A DNA stretch of 64,000 bases, from assembly GCF_018252635.1 (NCBI RefSeq), contig NZ_JAGTXM010000003.1:62001-126000 (forward strand), written 5' to 3'. Origin of the DNA: Citrobacter amalonaticus. GTDB lineage: Bacteria; Pseudomonadota; Gammaproteobacteria; Enterobacterales; Enterobacteriaceae. Below are positions 39,128 to 50,118 of this stretch, one piece after another. Both the position numbers and the translations under genes were made by a program. A model generated the notes under the pieces. That model worked only from the letters and a program-made list of their open reading frames with translations, was not told the DNA's origin and searched no databases. How positions within the stretch are numbered: the first letter of the stretch is position 1; every line of letters starts with the position of its first letter.

Positions 39128-40534
39128 ATGGATACAGGTAAGCTGTCGGTAAGAGAAAAGATTGGCTACGGCATGGGCGATGCCGGATGCAATATCATCT
39201 TTGGCGCTATCATGCTGTTTGTGAACTATTTTTATACGGATATTTTTGGTCTCGCCCCGGCCCTGGTAGGGGTGTTATTACTGTCAGTACGCGTTATCGA
39301 CGCCGTCACTGACCCCATTATGGGCGCTATTGCTGACCGGACCCAAAGCAAATATGGCCGTTTTCGACCATGGTTACTCTGGATTGCCTTCCCTTACGCG
39401 CTGTTCAGTATTCTGATGTTCACCACCCCGGAGTGGACTTATAGCAGCAAGGTTATCTATGCGTTCGTCACGTACTTCCTGCTGTCGATTACCTACACGG
39501 CGATCAACATTCCCTATTGCTCCCTGGGCGGCGTGATCACCAACGACCCGAAAGAACGTGTGGCCTGTCAGTCTTACCGCTTTGTACTGGTCGGTATCGC
39601 AACGTTGCTGTTGTCACTCACTCTACTGCCGATGGTGGACTGGTTTGGCGGCGATAACAAAGCGAAGGGCTATCAGCTGGCGATGACCGTGCTGGCCATT
39701 ATCGGCATGTGCATGTTCCTGTTCTGCTTTGCCACCGTTCGTGAACGTGTGCGCCCTGCCGTTCCTACGCACGACGACATGAAAAATGACTTCAAAGACG
39801 TGTGGAAGAACGACCAGTGGGTACGCATACTGCTGCTGACGCTGTGCAACGTCTGCCCAGGCTTTATCCGTATGGCGGCAACCATGTACTACGTCACCTG
39901 GGTCATGGAACAAAGCACCCATTTCGCCACGATCTTTATCAGTCTCGGCGTGGTCGGCATGATGATTGGTAGCGTGTTGGCAAAAGTGCTGACCGACCGC
40001 TGGTGCAAGCTGAAGGTCTTCTTCTGGACCAACATCGCGCTGGCTATTTTCTCCTGCGCGTTTTACGTCTTCGATCCCAAAGCTACGATGATGATTGTCG
40101 TGCTCTACTTCCTGCTCAATATTTTGCACCAAATCCCGTCGCCGCTGCACTGGTCGCTGATGGCCGACGTTGACGACTACGGCGAATGGAAAACCGGCAA
40201 GCGCATAACCGGCATCAGCTTTTCCGGCAACCTGTTCTTCCTGAAACTCGGTCTGGCGATAGCCGGGGCGATGGTCGGCTTCCTGCTCTCGTGGTACGGC
40301 TACGATGCCGGGGCGAAGGCGCAAAGCGATTCCGCGATCAACGGCATCGTGTTGCTCTTTAGCGTGATTCCGGGAGTCGGCTACCTGATTACCGCCGGCG
40401 TGGTGCGTCTGTTGAAAGTCGATCGCGAAATGATGAAACAGATTCAGAGCGATCTGGAAAAACGCCGCGCTAACTACCGCGAACTCAATGAATATCAGGA
40501 ACTGAAAGCCACTGAAACCGTAAGGAAAGCCTGA
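39128..40534 (+). CDS. GPH-family glycoside/pentoside permease
   Basis: A 468-aa cation-linked sugar symporter of the GPH family (like MelB, XynT, YicJ), with about twelve membrane segments. It opens VREKIGYGMGDAGCNIIF, and has the family loop TDPIMGAIADRTQSKYGRFR and the NDPKERVACQSYRF segment. The coupled GH43 gene suggests it imports short xylo- or arabino-oligosaccharides or other pentosides. GGGGAGA precedes the ATG and is partly covered by a small hairpin (39101-39115). E. coli K-12 has nothing between aroP and ampE. Confidence 0.9.
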   Translation: MDTGKLSVREKIGYGMGDAGCNIIFGAIMLFVNYFYTDIFGLAPALVGVLLLSVRVIDAVTDPIMGAIADRTQSKYGRFRPWLLWIAFPYALFSILMFTTPEWTYSSKVIYAFVTYFLLSITYTAINIPYCSLGGVITNDPKERVACQSYRFVLVGIATLLLSLTLLPMVDWFGGDNKAKGYQLAMTVLAIIGMCMFLFCFATVRERVRPAVPTHDDMKNDFKDVWKNDQWVRILLLTLCNVCPGFIRMAATMYYVTWVMEQSTHFATIFISLGVVGMMIGSVLAKVLTDRWCKLKVFFWTNIALAIFSCAFYVFDPKATMMIVVLYFLLNILHQIPSPLHWSLMADVDDYGEWKTGKRITGISFSGNLFFLKLGLAIAGAMVGFLLSWYGYDAGAKAQSDSAINGIVLLFSVIPGVGYLITAGVVRLLKVDREMMKQIQSDLEKRRANYRELNEYQELKATETVRKA

Positions 40535-41484
40535 TGCAAAACTGGCCTAACCCGTTTATTGAACAACGCGCCGATCCGTTTATCCTGCGCGACGGCAGCG
40601 ACTATTACTTTATTGCCTCAGTGCCAGAATACGACCGACTGGAAATCCGGCGGGCGGATTCGCTGGAAGGATTACGTACGGCGCCACCCGTTGTCGTCTG
40701 GCGCAAACCCGAACACGGCCCGATGAGCGAGCTGATCTGGGCACCGGAAATTCATCACCTCGACGGCAGATGGATCATCTACTTTGCCGCCGCGCATACT
40801 CAGGCGCTCGATAAACAGGGCATGTTTCAGCATCGAATGTACGCGCTGGAGTGCACCGGAACCGATCCGCTCACCGGCAACTGGGTCGAAAAGGGTCAGG
40901 TGAAAACGCCGTTTGATACCTTTGCACTCGATGCCACAACGTTCCACCATCAGGGAAAACAGTGGTATCTGTGGGCGCAAAAATCCCCGGATATCGCCGG
41001 AAACTCCAACATTTATCTGGCGGAGCTGGAAAATCCCTGGACGATTAAAGGCCAGCCGGTGATGCTCAGCAAACCGGAGTACGACTGGGAGTGTCGGGGC
41101 TTTTGGGTCAATGAAGGTCCGGCTGTATTAACCCACGGTGACAGGCTGTTTATCAGCTACTCCGCCAGCGCCACGGACGAAAACTACTGCATGGGACTGT
41201 TATGGATTGATATCCACGCCGATCCGCTGAATCCGGCAAACTGGCATAAATCCCCGCGTCCGGTGTTTACCAGCAGCAATGAAAATCGTCAGTATGGCCC
41301 CGGGCACAACAGCTTTACCCAAACGCCGGAAGGTGATGACGTGCTGGTGTATCACGCGCGTAACTACACCGAAATTGAAGGCGATCCGCTCTACGATCCT
41401 AATCGCCATACCCGTCTGAAGCTGATTCGCTGGGATGACAACGGAATGCCGGACTTCGGCATTCCGCCCGCAGAGACGTTTTGA
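40534..41484 (+). CDS. GH43-family glycosidase, cytoplasmic
   Basis: A 316-aa glycoside hydrolase of family 43 (five-bladed propeller; beta-xylosidases and alpha-arabinofuranosidases). The three catalytic acids can be placed: the general base D14 in RADPF, the modulator D133 in ALDATTF and the general acid E194 in VNEGPA. There is no signal peptide, so it should act in the cytoplasm on sugars brought in by the GPH permease. Its ATG shares one base with the permease stop (TGATG), showing coupling. The exact substrate is not known. Confidence 0.9.
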   Translation: MQNWPNPFIEQRADPFILRDGSDYYFIASVPEYDRLEIRRADSLEGLRTAPPVVVWRKPEHGPMSELIWAPEIHHLDGRWIIYFAAAHTQALDKQGMFQHRMYALECTGTDPLTGNWVEKGQVKTPFDTFALDATTFHHQGKQWYLWAQKSPDIAGNSNIYLAELENPWTIKGQPVMLSKPEYDWECRGFWVNEGPAVLTHGDRLFISYSASATDENYCMGLLWIDIHADPLNPANWHKSPRPVFTSSNENRQYGPGHNSFTQTPEGDDVLVYHARNYTEIEGDPLYDPNRHTRLKLIRWDDNGMPDFGIPPAETF

Positions 41485-41490
41485 CATCGC

Positions 41491-41518
41491 CGCCCGGTAA
41501 CACGCTACTTACCGGGCG
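41491..41518. repeat. REP-like hairpin, copy 1
   Basis: A perfect 10-bp stem (41491-41500 with 41509-41518) with an 8-nt loop lies between the convergent GH43 and ampE genes. It is related to the hairpin at 43943-43970. Confidence 0.75.
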
Positions 41519-41531
41519 CTCTGCCGGTACG

Positions 41532-42386
41532 TTAAATCAACGTGCCATAAATGGTCAGCACGGCAATCACCACCACTAAAGCAAACGACGTTTTCTTCGC
41601 CATGGAAACCGCCGCTTTCGGCGTTTCAACCTTATCAGTATGCGGCTCACGCGCCAGCGAGAACTGCGCCAGACGTGTTAACACCTGATATTGAGAAGTA
41701 CGCAGATCTGCCAGCGAGGCAAACCATGCGGGCAGCGCTTTTTCACCATGACCGATCAGGGCATACACCACGCCCGCCAGACGCACCGGGATCCAGTCGA
41801 GAACATGAAGAATGGCATCGATGCCAGACTGTAAACGCTCATGCGGCGTCTGGTAACGCGCCAGCCAGGACTGCCACGAGCGCAGGAAAGCATAGCCCAC
41901 CAGCAGTACCGGTCCACATGGACCGCCGACGATCAGCCAGAACAGCGGCGCGATATAGAAGCGGAAGTTAATCCACAACAGCGCGTTTTGCAGCTCACGC
42001 AAAAAATCTCGCTCATTGCAATCCGGCGGAACACCGTGGATCATCGTCAGTTCGCTGGCCATTGCCGTTCGGGCATGCGTATCATCGCGCGCCGCCGCGT
42101 TAAGGTAAGCGTGATAGTGCATCCGCACTTTTCCTGCGCCAATGCACAGCAGTCCAATCAGGATCCACACCACGATCGTCGGCACATTAAACAGCAGCCC
42201 CTCCAATGCGCGCAGTAACAGAAACGTGATCAGCATCGCGATGAGCATCATCCCGAGCGTACGCGCCATCGAGAAGCGTTTGACCCGGCGGAAAAAAGCT
42301 TCTAACCGGTGATCGAACTGCCAGTGTTCGCCCAGCTTAAACAGGCGCTCAACGAGCAGCACCAGTAATGTCGTAAACAGCGTCAT
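41532..42386 (-). CDS. ampE: Inner membrane protein AmpE
   Basis: AmpE is a 284-aa inner membrane protein with about four hydrophobic segments (near the start, residues 50-95, 145-170 and at the C-terminal end). It is coupled to ampD through a 4-bp overlap. It has been linked to beta-lactamase induction and may be a sensor, but its molecular role is not clear. Conserved stretches [26 protein letters not shown] and [17 protein letters not shown] match the family. Confidence 0.95.
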   Translation of the reverse strand: MTLFTTLLVLLVERLFKLGEHWQFDHRLEAFFRRVKRFSMARTLGMMLIAMLITFLLLRALEGLLFNVPTIVVWILIGLLCIGAGKVRMHYHAYLNAAARDDTHARTAMASELTMIHGVPPDCNERDFLRELQNALLWINFRFYIAPLFWLIVGGPCGPVLLVGYAFLRSWQSWLARYQTPHERLQSGIDAILHVLDWIPVRLAGVVYALIGHGEKALPAWFASLADLRTSQYQVLTRLAQFSLAREPHTDKVETPKAAVSMAKKTSFALVVVIAVLTIYGTLI

Positions 42387-42946
42387 GTCATCTCCTTATC
42401 TGACGAGGCGGTGACCAGGGCGCGAAACCTTGCCCAGTCAAAAGCCGGACCGGGATCGGTCTTACGCTCAGGCGCAATATCGCAGTGTCCGGTTATGTTT
42501 TCGGCAACGGCCGGGTAAATCTTTATTAATGCACGCGTGATGGCAGCCAGTTGTTGGTACTGAACATCGGTGTAGGCCAGCATATCGGTCCCTTCCAGCT
42601 CAATGCCAATCGAAAAATCATTACAGCGTTCACGCCCATGATAACTCGACACGCCGGCATGCCACGCACGCTTATCAAAAGGAACATACTGAACGATTTC
42701 GCCATCGCGGCGAATCAGACAATGGGCGGAAACGCGAAGATGGGCGATTTCGGCAAAAAAGGGATGGGCATTGGGATCAATTGTTCCAGTGAATAATGCG
42801 TCAATCCATGGACCGCCAAACTCGCCGGGCGGCAGGCTGATATTGTGCACCACCAGCAAAGAAGGGACTTCATCATCCGGGCGGCAATCGTAATGCGGAG
42901 AAGGAACGCGTCGCGCTTCTGCCAGCCAGCCCTTGTCTAACAACAT
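42383..42946 (-). CDS. ampD: 1,6-anhydro-N-acetylmuramyl-L-alanine amidase AmpD
   Basis: AmpD is the cytoplasmic zinc amidase that strips the peptide from 1,6-anhydroMurNAc-peptides in cell wall recycling; its loss derepresses chromosomal AmpC through AmpR. The 187-aa protein shows all key residues: zinc ligands H34, H154 and D164, catalytic E116 in IGIELEG, and K162. The length and the C-terminal SSDKEMT resemble Citrobacter AmpD as I recall. It lies upstream of ampE and divergent from nadC. Confidence 0.98.
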   Translation of the reverse strand: MLLDKGWLAEARRVPSPHYDCRPDDEVPSLLVVHNISLPPGEFGGPWIDALFTGTIDPNAHPFFAEIAHLRVSAHCLIRRDGEIVQYVPFDKRAWHAGVSSYHGRERCNDFSIGIELEGTDMLAYTDVQYQQLAAITRALIKIYPAVAENITGHCDIAPERKTDPGPAFDWARFRALVTASSDKEMT

Positions 42947-42976
42947 GCCGAATCTCCTTTTGAGTGGTGCTTATAG

Positions 42977-43933
<957 letters not shown>

Positions 43934-43942
43934 TCATTATAC

Positions 43943-43970
43943 GGCCCGATAACGCGCTGCTTATCGGGCC
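43943..43970. repeat. REP-like hairpin, copy 2
   Basis: A perfect 10-bp stem (43943-43952 with 43961-43970) and 8-nt loop lie just after nadC. Compared with the copy at 41491-41518, two stem positions differ and both are compensated in the partner arm. Confidence 0.75.
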
Positions 43971-44139
43971 TGCCTGTCCTTTTCAATCGCTAAAATCCTC
44001 GTCGTGCCTCGCAATCTCATTGTTCATCACTGCAAACCAATAACATTCCTCTGAACCCGTCTTCCCGATTCATTTTTTGCCGCTCGCCTGGCGTAATGAC
44101 GTTTGCCAAAGTGACGTCCAATCACTCAAGGAGCGAACA

Positions 44140-44577
44140 ATGGACAAACAACGCGGATTTACCCTTATTGAACTGATGGTGGTGATCGGCATTATTGCCA
44201 TCCTCAGCGCCATCGGCATTCCTGCCTATCAGAACTATCTACGCAAAGCGGCGCTGACCGATATGCTGCAAACCTTTGTCCCCTACCGCACCGCCGTCGA
44301 ACTCTGCGCTCTTGAACATGGCGGCACCAATACCTGCAACGCAGGCGCCAACGGTATCCCCTCACCCACGACAACGCGCTATGTTTCAGGAATGAGTGTT
44401 GAGAATGGGGTGGTTTCACTTACTGGCCAGGAAAGTCTGAACGGGCTTAGCGTCATCATGACCCCAGGGTGGGACAAAGCAGACGGCATTACGGGCTGGA
44501 CGCGTAACTGCAACATCCAAAATGACAGCACGTTAAAACAGGCCTGCGAAGACGTCTTTCGTTTTAATGCCAATTAA
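44140..44577 (+). CDS. ppdD: Type IV major prepilin PpdD
   Basis: PpdD is the major type IV pilin subunit of enterobacteria. The 145-aa prepilin has a six-residue leader (MDKQRG), cleaved before F7, and the conserved helix starting FTLIELMVVIGIIAILSAIG with E11 at mature position 5. Four cysteines in the globular part likely form two disulfides. The ATG at 44140 has AAGGAG upstream. hofB and hofC follow closely as one operon; the prepilin peptidase is elsewhere. Confidence 0.97.
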   Translation: MDKQRGFTLIELMVVIGIIAILSAIGIPAYQNYLRKAALTDMLQTFVPYRTAVELCALEHGGTNTCNAGANGIPSPTTTRYVSGMSVENGVVSLTGQESLNGLSVIMTPGWDKADGITGWTRNCNIQNDSTLKQACEDVFRFNAN

Positions 44578-44586
44578 GGACGCGCC

Positions 44587-45972
44587 ATGAACAACACGCA
44601 ACTCAGCGCACTGTGCCAGCGCTACCAGGGAATATTACTTGATGCCAACAATGATGCGGTACACATTGCCGTCGAAGATGCCCCTTCTCATGAACTGCTG
44701 GATGCACTGCATTTCGCCACGACTCGCCGTATTGAGATTGCCTGCTGGACACGCCAACAAATGGAGCAACACCAGCATCCGTCCTCACCAACGTTGCCGT
44801 CCGTGGTTCCTGAAAGCAGTGTCAGCGCAGCGGCTTTACTGGATAAAACATTACAGAGCGCGCTGGCGAAACGGGCCTCAGATATCCACATAGAACCTGC
44901 AGAGCATCACGTTCGTCTCCGCTTACGCGTGGACGGCGTGCTGCATAGCCTACCTGATATCGCCAGGGAGACCGGTGTCGCCCTGACCGCACGTCTGAAA
45001 GTGCTAAGTCATCTGGATATCGCGGAACACCGTCTGCCACAGGATGGGCAATTCACGATTGAGCTTAACGGCGCTGCCGTCTCGTTTCGTATTGCCACCC
45101 TTCCCTGTCGTTATGGCGAAAAGGTGGTGCTACGGTTGTTGCATCAGGTGAATCAGGCACTGGATGTTTCCACGCTGGGTATGCACGACACGCAACTCTC
45201 TGCCTTCCTCCACGCCCTGCAACAGCCACAGGGGTTGATCCTCGTCACCGGCCCTACGGGTAGCGGTAAAACGGTAACCCTTTATAGCGCGCTGCAAACA
45301 CGAAACGCGCCGGAGGTGAATCTGTGCAGCGTTGAGGATCCGGTGGAGATCCCTCTCGACGGTATCAATCAGACGCAGATTCATCCGCGTGCCGGGTTGA
45401 CCTTTCAGGGTGTTTTACGGGCACTGCTACGTCAGGATCCGGATGTCATCATGGTGGGTGAGATCCGCGACGGCGAAACCGCAGAAATTGCTATTAAGGC
45501 CGCACAAACCGGACATCTGGTACTTTCCACGCTGCATACCAACTCAACCTGTGAAGCGCTGATACGCTTACAGCAGATGGGCGTGGCGCGCTGGATGCTC
45601 GCTTCGGCGTTAACCTTAGTGGTAGCGCAGCGACTGGTCAGAAAATTGTGTCCATACTGCCGCCGACTTGGCGATGATCCCATTCGCTTACCGCCCGCAT
45701 GGTACCCAACGCCACTGCCCCGCTGGCAGGCGGTCGGCTGCGAACGCTGTTATCACGGGTTCTATGGCCGTGCGGCGATGTTTGAACTGCTTGCGATCAC
45801 CGCTGAACTGCGCCATCAGATTGCCAACGATGCCTCAGCCACAACGCTGGAAGCTCATGCAAAACGAGCAGGAATGTGCTCACTCTTTGAAAGCGGATGT
45901 CGTGCCGTCGATCAAGGACTGACGACCTTTGAGGAACTGGTGCGTATTCTGGGTATGCCAGATGATCGCTAA
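44587..45972 (+). CDS. hofB: Type IV pilus assembly ATPase HofB (GspE family)
   Basis: HofB is the secretion-ATPase-family motor that drives pilus extension. The 461-aa protein has Walker A GPTGSGKT (222-229), an Asp box CSVEDPVEI, Walker B DPDVIMVGEIRD (284-295) and a His box STLHTNS. A zinc-type cysteine set lies at KLCPYC and GCERC. Its N-terminal domain is shorter than that of PilB. It lies 9 bp after ppdD and overlaps hofC by 11 bp. Confidence 0.96.
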   Translation: MNNTQLSALCQRYQGILLDANNDAVHIAVEDAPSHELLDALHFATTRRIEIACWTRQQMEQHQHPSSPTLPSVVPESSVSAAALLDKTLQSALAKRASDIHIEPAEHHVRLRLRVDGVLHSLPDIARETGVALTARLKVLSHLDIAEHRLPQDGQFTIELNGAAVSFRIATLPCRYGEKVVLRLLHQVNQALDVSTLGMHDTQLSAFLHALQQPQGLILVTGPTGSGKTVTLYSALQTRNAPEVNLCSVEDPVEIPLDGINQTQIHPRAGLTFQGVLRALLRQDPDVIMVGEIRDGETAEIAIKAAQTGHLVLSTLHTNSTCEALIRLQQMGVARWMLASALTLVVAQRLVRKLCPYCRRLGDDPIRLPPAWYPTPLPRWQAVGCERCYHGFYGRAAMFELLAITAELRHQIANDASATTLEAHAKRAGMCSLFESGCRAVDQGLTTFEELVRILGMPDDR

Positions 45973-47164
45973 AAAGCTATGGCACTGGCAGGGAATGCAT
46001 CACGATGGCCTGCCCGGAGAGGGAACGCATTGGGCGGAAAACCGGCTCCGGTTGATGCAGGAACTGGAACGGCACCAGATAATACCTCTGCGCGTAAAAC
46101 CTATACGCGTAAAGCGTACGCTCTGGCGCAGTGAAAAATCTACGGAAGTGATTTACCAGCTCGCGACGCTGCTAAAAGCGGGGTTAACGCTATCTGAAGG
46201 ACTGGAACTGCTTGCCGGACAGCAGCCGAGCCAGCAATGGCAAGCCCTGTTAAGGAGCCTTGCAAACGAACTGGAACACGGTACGCCGCTCTCCAGCGCA
46301 CTGGCGCAGTGGCCAGACGTTTTTCCGCCGCTGTATCAGGCGATGATACGCACCGGAGAACTGACCGGGAAACTGGATGAATGTTGCTTTGAACTCGCCC
46401 GGCAGCAGAAGGCGCAAAAACAGTTAACTGATAAGGTCAAAAAAGCGCTGCGTTACCCCATCATTATTCTAACGATGGCGGTCATGGTGGTGCTGGCGAT
46501 GCTCCACTTTGTCCTGCCGGAATTTTCCGCTATTTACCGGACCTTTAACACGCCGCTGCCTGCACTCACCCAAGGGATCATCGCGTTTGCCGACTGGAGT
46601 CAACGCTGGAGCGGGCTGATTGTCCTGATGCTCGTCATGCTGGTTGCAGCCAACAGCCTGCTGAGCCGAAAGCCCGGCTGGCAAATACTGCGCCAGCGAG
46701 GGTTACTCCGCATGCCCGTGATGGGTCAGTTGATTAGGGGTCAGAAGCTCACGCAAATTTTTACCATCCTCGCGCTAACACAGACGGCGGGGATCGCATT
46801 TTTACCTGCGCTTGAGAGCGTGAAAGCGACGATTCAATGTCCCTACTGGGCACTGCGTCTGTCACAGGTACAGCAGGATATCAGTACCGGCGTTCCCGTC
46901 TGGCAGGCGCTCAAAAATGCGGAAGAATTTAGCCCGTTATGTCTGCAACTGGTCAGGACAGGGGAAACCTCGGGTTCGCTGGATATCATGTTGCACAACC
47001 TTGCCCGGCATCATGATGAACATACCCTGGCGATGGCTGACAACCTGGCGGCATTACTGGAACCGGCGCTGCTGGTAATTACCGGGCTTATCATCGGCAC
47101 ACTGGTCGTGGCGATGTATTTACCGATTTTCCATCTGGGCGATGCGATGAGTGGCGTGGGATAG
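45962..47164 (+). CDS. hofC: Type IV pilus inner membrane platform protein HofC
   Basis: HofC is the GspF/PilC-type platform protein that couples the HofB motor to pilin assembly. The 400-aa protein has two tandem T2SSF repeats (about 65-185 and 265-385), seen as LATLLKAGLTLSEGLELL and FTILALTQTAGIAFLPALES, and three hydrophobic segments. The ATG at 45962 gives the family length and overlaps hofB. A guaC-directed hairpin follows. Confidence 0.96.
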   Translation: MIAKKLWHWQGMHHDGLPGEGTHWAENRLRLMQELERHQIIPLRVKPIRVKRTLWRSEKSTEVIYQLATLLKAGLTLSEGLELLAGQQPSQQWQALLRSLANELEHGTPLSSALAQWPDVFPPLYQAMIRTGELTGKLDECCFELARQQKAQKQLTDKVKKALRYPIIILTMAVMVVLAMLHFVLPEFSAIYRTFNTPLPALTQGIIAFADWSQRWSGLIVLMLVMLVAANSLLSRKPGWQILRQRGLLRMPVMGQLIRGQKLTQIFTILALTQTAGIAFLPALESVKATIQCPYWALRLSQVQQDISTGVPVWQALKNAEEFSPLCLQLVRTGETSGSLDIMLHNLARHHDEHTLAMADNLAALLEPALLVITGLIIGTLVVAMYLPIFHLGDAMSGVG

Positions 47165-47184
47165 CAAAGGGAGGTCAAAAGCAG

Positions 47185-47210
47185 AACTGGCGCGGAATAT
47201 AGCGCCAGTT
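47185..47210 (-). terminator. Hairpin between hofC and guaC
   Basis: A perfect 9-bp stem (47185-47193 with 47202-47210) with an 8-nt loop lies between convergent genes. A short T-run (GCTTTTG) follows it on the minus strand, suiting guaC. Confidence 0.6.
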
Positions 47211-47220
47211 CCTGGGAGGG

Positions 47221-48264
47221 TTAAAGGCTATTGAAAACGCGGTTTTCTTGTTCCTGAACCCGGATAAACGTCGTACGTTTGGTCAGCTCTTTCAGACGAG
47301 AGGCCCCAACGTAGGTACAGGCTGAACGCAGACCGCCGAGAATATCACGCGCGGTGTTCTCCACCGGGCCACGCAACGGTAGCTTGACGGTTTTCCCTTC
47401 CGCAGCACGATACTGCGCAACGCCGCCCACATGGCGAGTCATGGCAGATTCAGAGCTCATGCCATAAAACAGCATGAATTTTTCGCCATTTTCTTCAACG
47501 ATTTTACCGCCGCTCTCTTCGTGACCGGCCAGCATACCGCCAAGCATCACAAAATCAGCGCCACCACCGAAGGCTTTCGCCACATCACCAGGCATCGTGC
47601 AACCGCCATCGCTGACAATCATCCCACCCAGACCGTGCGCCGCGTCAGCACATTCGATCACCGCAGACAGTTGTGGATAACCAACGCCAGTTTTCACACG
47701 GGTGGTGCAGACGGAGCCCGGACCAATTCCGACTTTAACGATATCCGCGCCAGACAGAACCAGTTCCTCACACATTTCGCCCGTGACCACGTTACCGGCG
47801 CAAATAGTTTTGGTCGGCCAGGTTTCACGCGCTTTCGACACGAACTGGACAAAATGTTCGGAGTAGCCGTTTGCGACATCGATGCAAACAAAGTTCAGTG
47901 CCGGATTCAGCGCCAGAATCTGTTGAGTTTTTTTGAAATCCGCATCGGACGTACCGGTAGAGACCATGACGTGCTTGAGCACATCGGCTGACGCCGCGCC
48001 AACAAAGGCCGTCCAGTCTTCAACAGTGTAATGCTTATGAACGGCGGTCAGTACATCGAAAGAGGCGAGAGCCGTTGCCATCTCAAATGTCCCGACGGTA
48101 TCCATGTTTGCAGCAATAACAGGAACGCCGGACCAGGTCTGACCTGAGTGTTTAAAGGTGAATTGACGTTCCAGCTCAACATCGGAACGACTTTTAAGGG
48201 TAGAACGCTTAGGGCGGATAAGAACGTCTTTAAAACCTAACTTCAGATCTTCTTCAATACGCAT
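47221..48264 (-). CDS. guaC: GMP reductase
   Basis: GuaC reduces GMP to IMP with NADPH, returning guanine nucleotides to the common purine pool. The 347-aa protein is of the IMPDH/GMPR TIM-barrel family. Present are the N-terminal [12 protein letters not shown], the catalytic cysteine loop [11 protein letters not shown], and [14 protein letters not shown]. It stands alone, with a 225-bp gap to divergent coaE. Confidence 0.98.
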   Translation of the reverse strand: MRIEEDLKLGFKDVLIRPKRSTLKSRSDVELERQFTFKHSGQTWSGVPVIAANMDTVGTFEMATALASFDVLTAVHKHYTVEDWTAFVGAASADVLKHVMVSTGTSDADFKKTQQILALNPALNFVCIDVANGYSEHFVQFVSKARETWPTKTICAGNVVTGEMCEELVLSGADIVKVGIGPGSVCTTRVKTGVGYPQLSAVIECADAAHGLGGMIVSDGGCTMPGDVAKAFGGGADFVMLGGMLAGHEESGGKIVEENGEKFMLFYGMSSESAMTRHVGGVAQYRAAEGKTVKLPLRGPVENTARDILGGLRSACTYVGASRLKELTKRTTFIRVQEQENRVFNSL

Positions 48265-48489
48265 GTGCGGATTCCTGGGGTTAAGGGCTATTAGTATGAG
48301 AGCGCAACTCCAGTGACGCTATCATACGCACTAATCAATGCCGCGCAAGACTGCGAAATTCTCTTTTTTTACGCTACAATCCCATAAATTTACCTGGCGA
48401 ATGGCGGGCACGCCCTGAGTCATCATCGCCAGTGTACGTTCAACTTTCAACCGATTGATTATCATGATGAATTCCCGGGAACCGAGCTT

Positions 48490-49110
48490 ATGAGGTATAC
48501 AGTAGCCTTAACTGGCGGCATTGGCAGTGGTAAAAGCACCGTTGCGAATGCTTTTGCTGACCTCGGAATTCAGATAATTGATGCAGATATTATTGCCCGC
48601 CAGGTGGTCGAACCGGGCAAGCCTGCGCTGGAAGCGATTGAAAAACATTTTGGCCCTGAACTGATTGCCGCAGACGGCACGCTACATCGTCGACTGCTTC
48701 GCGAACGGATTTTTGCTGATCCGCAAGAGAAAGCCTGGCTCAATGCCTTGCTTCATCCGCTCATCCAGCAGGAGACCCGACGTCAGTTTCAACAGGCGAC
48801 GTCTGCATATGTGTTGTGGGTGGTGCCATTACTGGTTGAAAATGGCCTATATCATCAGGCAAATCGCGTTCTTGTGGTAGATGTCACCCCCGAGACGCAG
48901 CTTTCCCGCACGATGCAGCGCGATGACGTTTCGCGCGCGCACGTTGAACAGATTCTCGCTGCCCAGGCGACGCGTGAAGCGCGCCTTGCCGTTGCAGACG
49001 ATGTTATTGATAATAATGGCGCACCAGATTCCATCAGGTCGGATGTCGCCCGCCTGCACGCACGTTATCTCCAGCTTGCGTCGCAGTTTGTCTCACAGGA
49101 AAAACCGTAA
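48490..49110 (+). CDS. coaE: Dephospho-CoA kinase
   Basis: CoaE phosphorylates dephospho-CoA, the last step of CoA synthesis. It is 206 aa. The P-loop GGIGSGKS (9-16) and the acidic [13 protein letters not shown] segment that binds substrate are intact. It overlaps zapD by one base (TAATG), so the two are coupled; yacG follows. The Shine-Dalgarno sequence before the ATG is weak. Confidence 0.98.
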   Translation: MRYTVALTGGIGSGKSTVANAFADLGIQIIDADIIARQVVEPGKPALEAIEKHFGPELIAADGTLHRRLLRERIFADPQEKAWLNALLHPLIQQETRRQFQQATSAYVLWVVPLLVENGLYHQANRVLVVDVTPETQLSRTMQRDDVSRAHVEQILAAQATREARLAVADDVIDNNGAPDSIRSDVARLHARYLQLASQFVSQEKP

Positions 49111-49853
49111 TGCACACCCAGGTCCTTTTTGAACACCCACTCAATGAGAAGATGCGCACGTGGTTGCGCATTGAGTTTTTGATTCAACAGCTCTCTGCAC
49201 GTTTACCGATTGCAGATCATTCAGATGCCCTGCACTTCTTTCGCAATGCCGGAGATTTGTTGGACGTATTCGAGCGTGGTGAAGTGCGTACAGAATTACT
49301 GAAAGAGCTTGAGCGCCAGCAGCGAAAACTTCAGGCATGGAACGAAGTCCCGGGCGTCGACCAGAGCCGTATTGATGCACTACGCCAGCAGTTAAAAACG
49401 GCCGGCAGTATTTTAATTTCCGCCCCGCGGATGGGTCAATTTTTGCGAGAGGACAGACTGATTGCCCTGGTCCGTCAGCGTCTGAGCATTCCCGGCGGTT
49501 GCTGTAGCTTTGATTTACCGACGCTGCATATCTGGCTGCATATGCCACAGGCACAACGCGACGCGCAGGTCGATAGCTGGCTGGCCAGTCTGAATCCGCT
49601 CAATCAGGCGTTGACCCTAATCCTTGATCTAATTCGCAATTCGGCGCCGTTTCGTAAACAAACCAGCCTGAATGGTTTTTATCAGGACAACGGGGAAGAC
49701 GCGGATTTACTGCGCCTGCAGTTGCCATTGGGTTTAGAACTTTACCCGCAAATTTCCGGCCACAAAAGTCGTTTTGCGATCCGTTTTATGCCGCTAGATA
49801 GCGACAATGGCGTGGTTCCTGAGCGCCTCGATTTCGAACTGGCTTGCTGTTAA
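49110..49853 (+). CDS. zapD: Cell division protein ZapD
   Basis: ZapD bundles FtsZ filaments and stabilises the division ring by binding the FtsZ C-terminal tail. The 247-aa protein has an N-terminal helical part starting [18 protein letters not shown] and a C-terminal beta domain with [10 protein letters not shown]. It sits between coaE (1-bp overlap) and yacG (9-bp gap). Confidence 0.97.
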   Translation: MHTQVLFEHPLNEKMRTWLRIEFLIQQLSARLPIADHSDALHFFRNAGDLLDVFERGEVRTELLKELERQQRKLQAWNEVPGVDQSRIDALRQQLKTAGSILISAPRMGQFLREDRLIALVRQRLSIPGGCCSFDLPTLHIWLHMPQAQRDAQVDSWLASLNPLNQALTLILDLIRNSAPFRKQTSLNGFYQDNGEDADLLRLQLPLGLELYPQISGHKSRFAIRFMPLDSDNGVVPERLDFELACC

Positions 49854-49862
49854 GGAGTTAAG

Positions 49863-50057
49863 ATGTCAGAAACGATCACCGTTAATTGCCCCACCTGCGG
49901 CAAAACGGTTGTATGGGGTGAAGTCAGTCCATTCCGCCCATTTTGTTCCAAGCGTTGTCAGTTGATCGATTTAGGTGAATGGGCCGCTGAAGAGAAACGC
50001 ATTGCCAGCAGCGGCGATCTTTCCGACAGCGACGACTGGAGCGAAACGAAAGAGTAA
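49863..50057 (+). CDS. yacG: DNA gyrase inhibitor YacG
   Basis: YacG is a small zinc-finger protein that binds GyrB and inhibits gyrase. The 64-aa product has zinc ligands C9, C12, C28 and C32 (CPTCGK and FCSKRC) and the conserved [10 protein letters not shown] stretch, followed by an acidic tail. AAGGAG lies 6 bp upstream of the ATG. It ends the coaE-zapD-yacG operon. Confidence 0.97.
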   Translation: MSETITVNCPTCGKTVVWGEVSPFRPFCSKRCQLIDLGEWAAEEKRIASSGDLSDSDDWSETKE

Positions 50058-50068
50058 GCAGAGACAGA

Positions 50069-50091
50069 GTGGGGGATGAATATGCCCCCAC
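50069..50091. other. Hairpin between yacG and mutT
   Basis: A 7-bp perfect stem (50069-50075 with 50085-50091) lies at a convergent junction, with only a weak T-rich stretch on the plus strand (TTGATTTA). Likely a modest terminator. Confidence 0.55.
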
Positions 50092-50118
50092 CTTGATTTA
50101 CCGGATAATAGCTTAACC

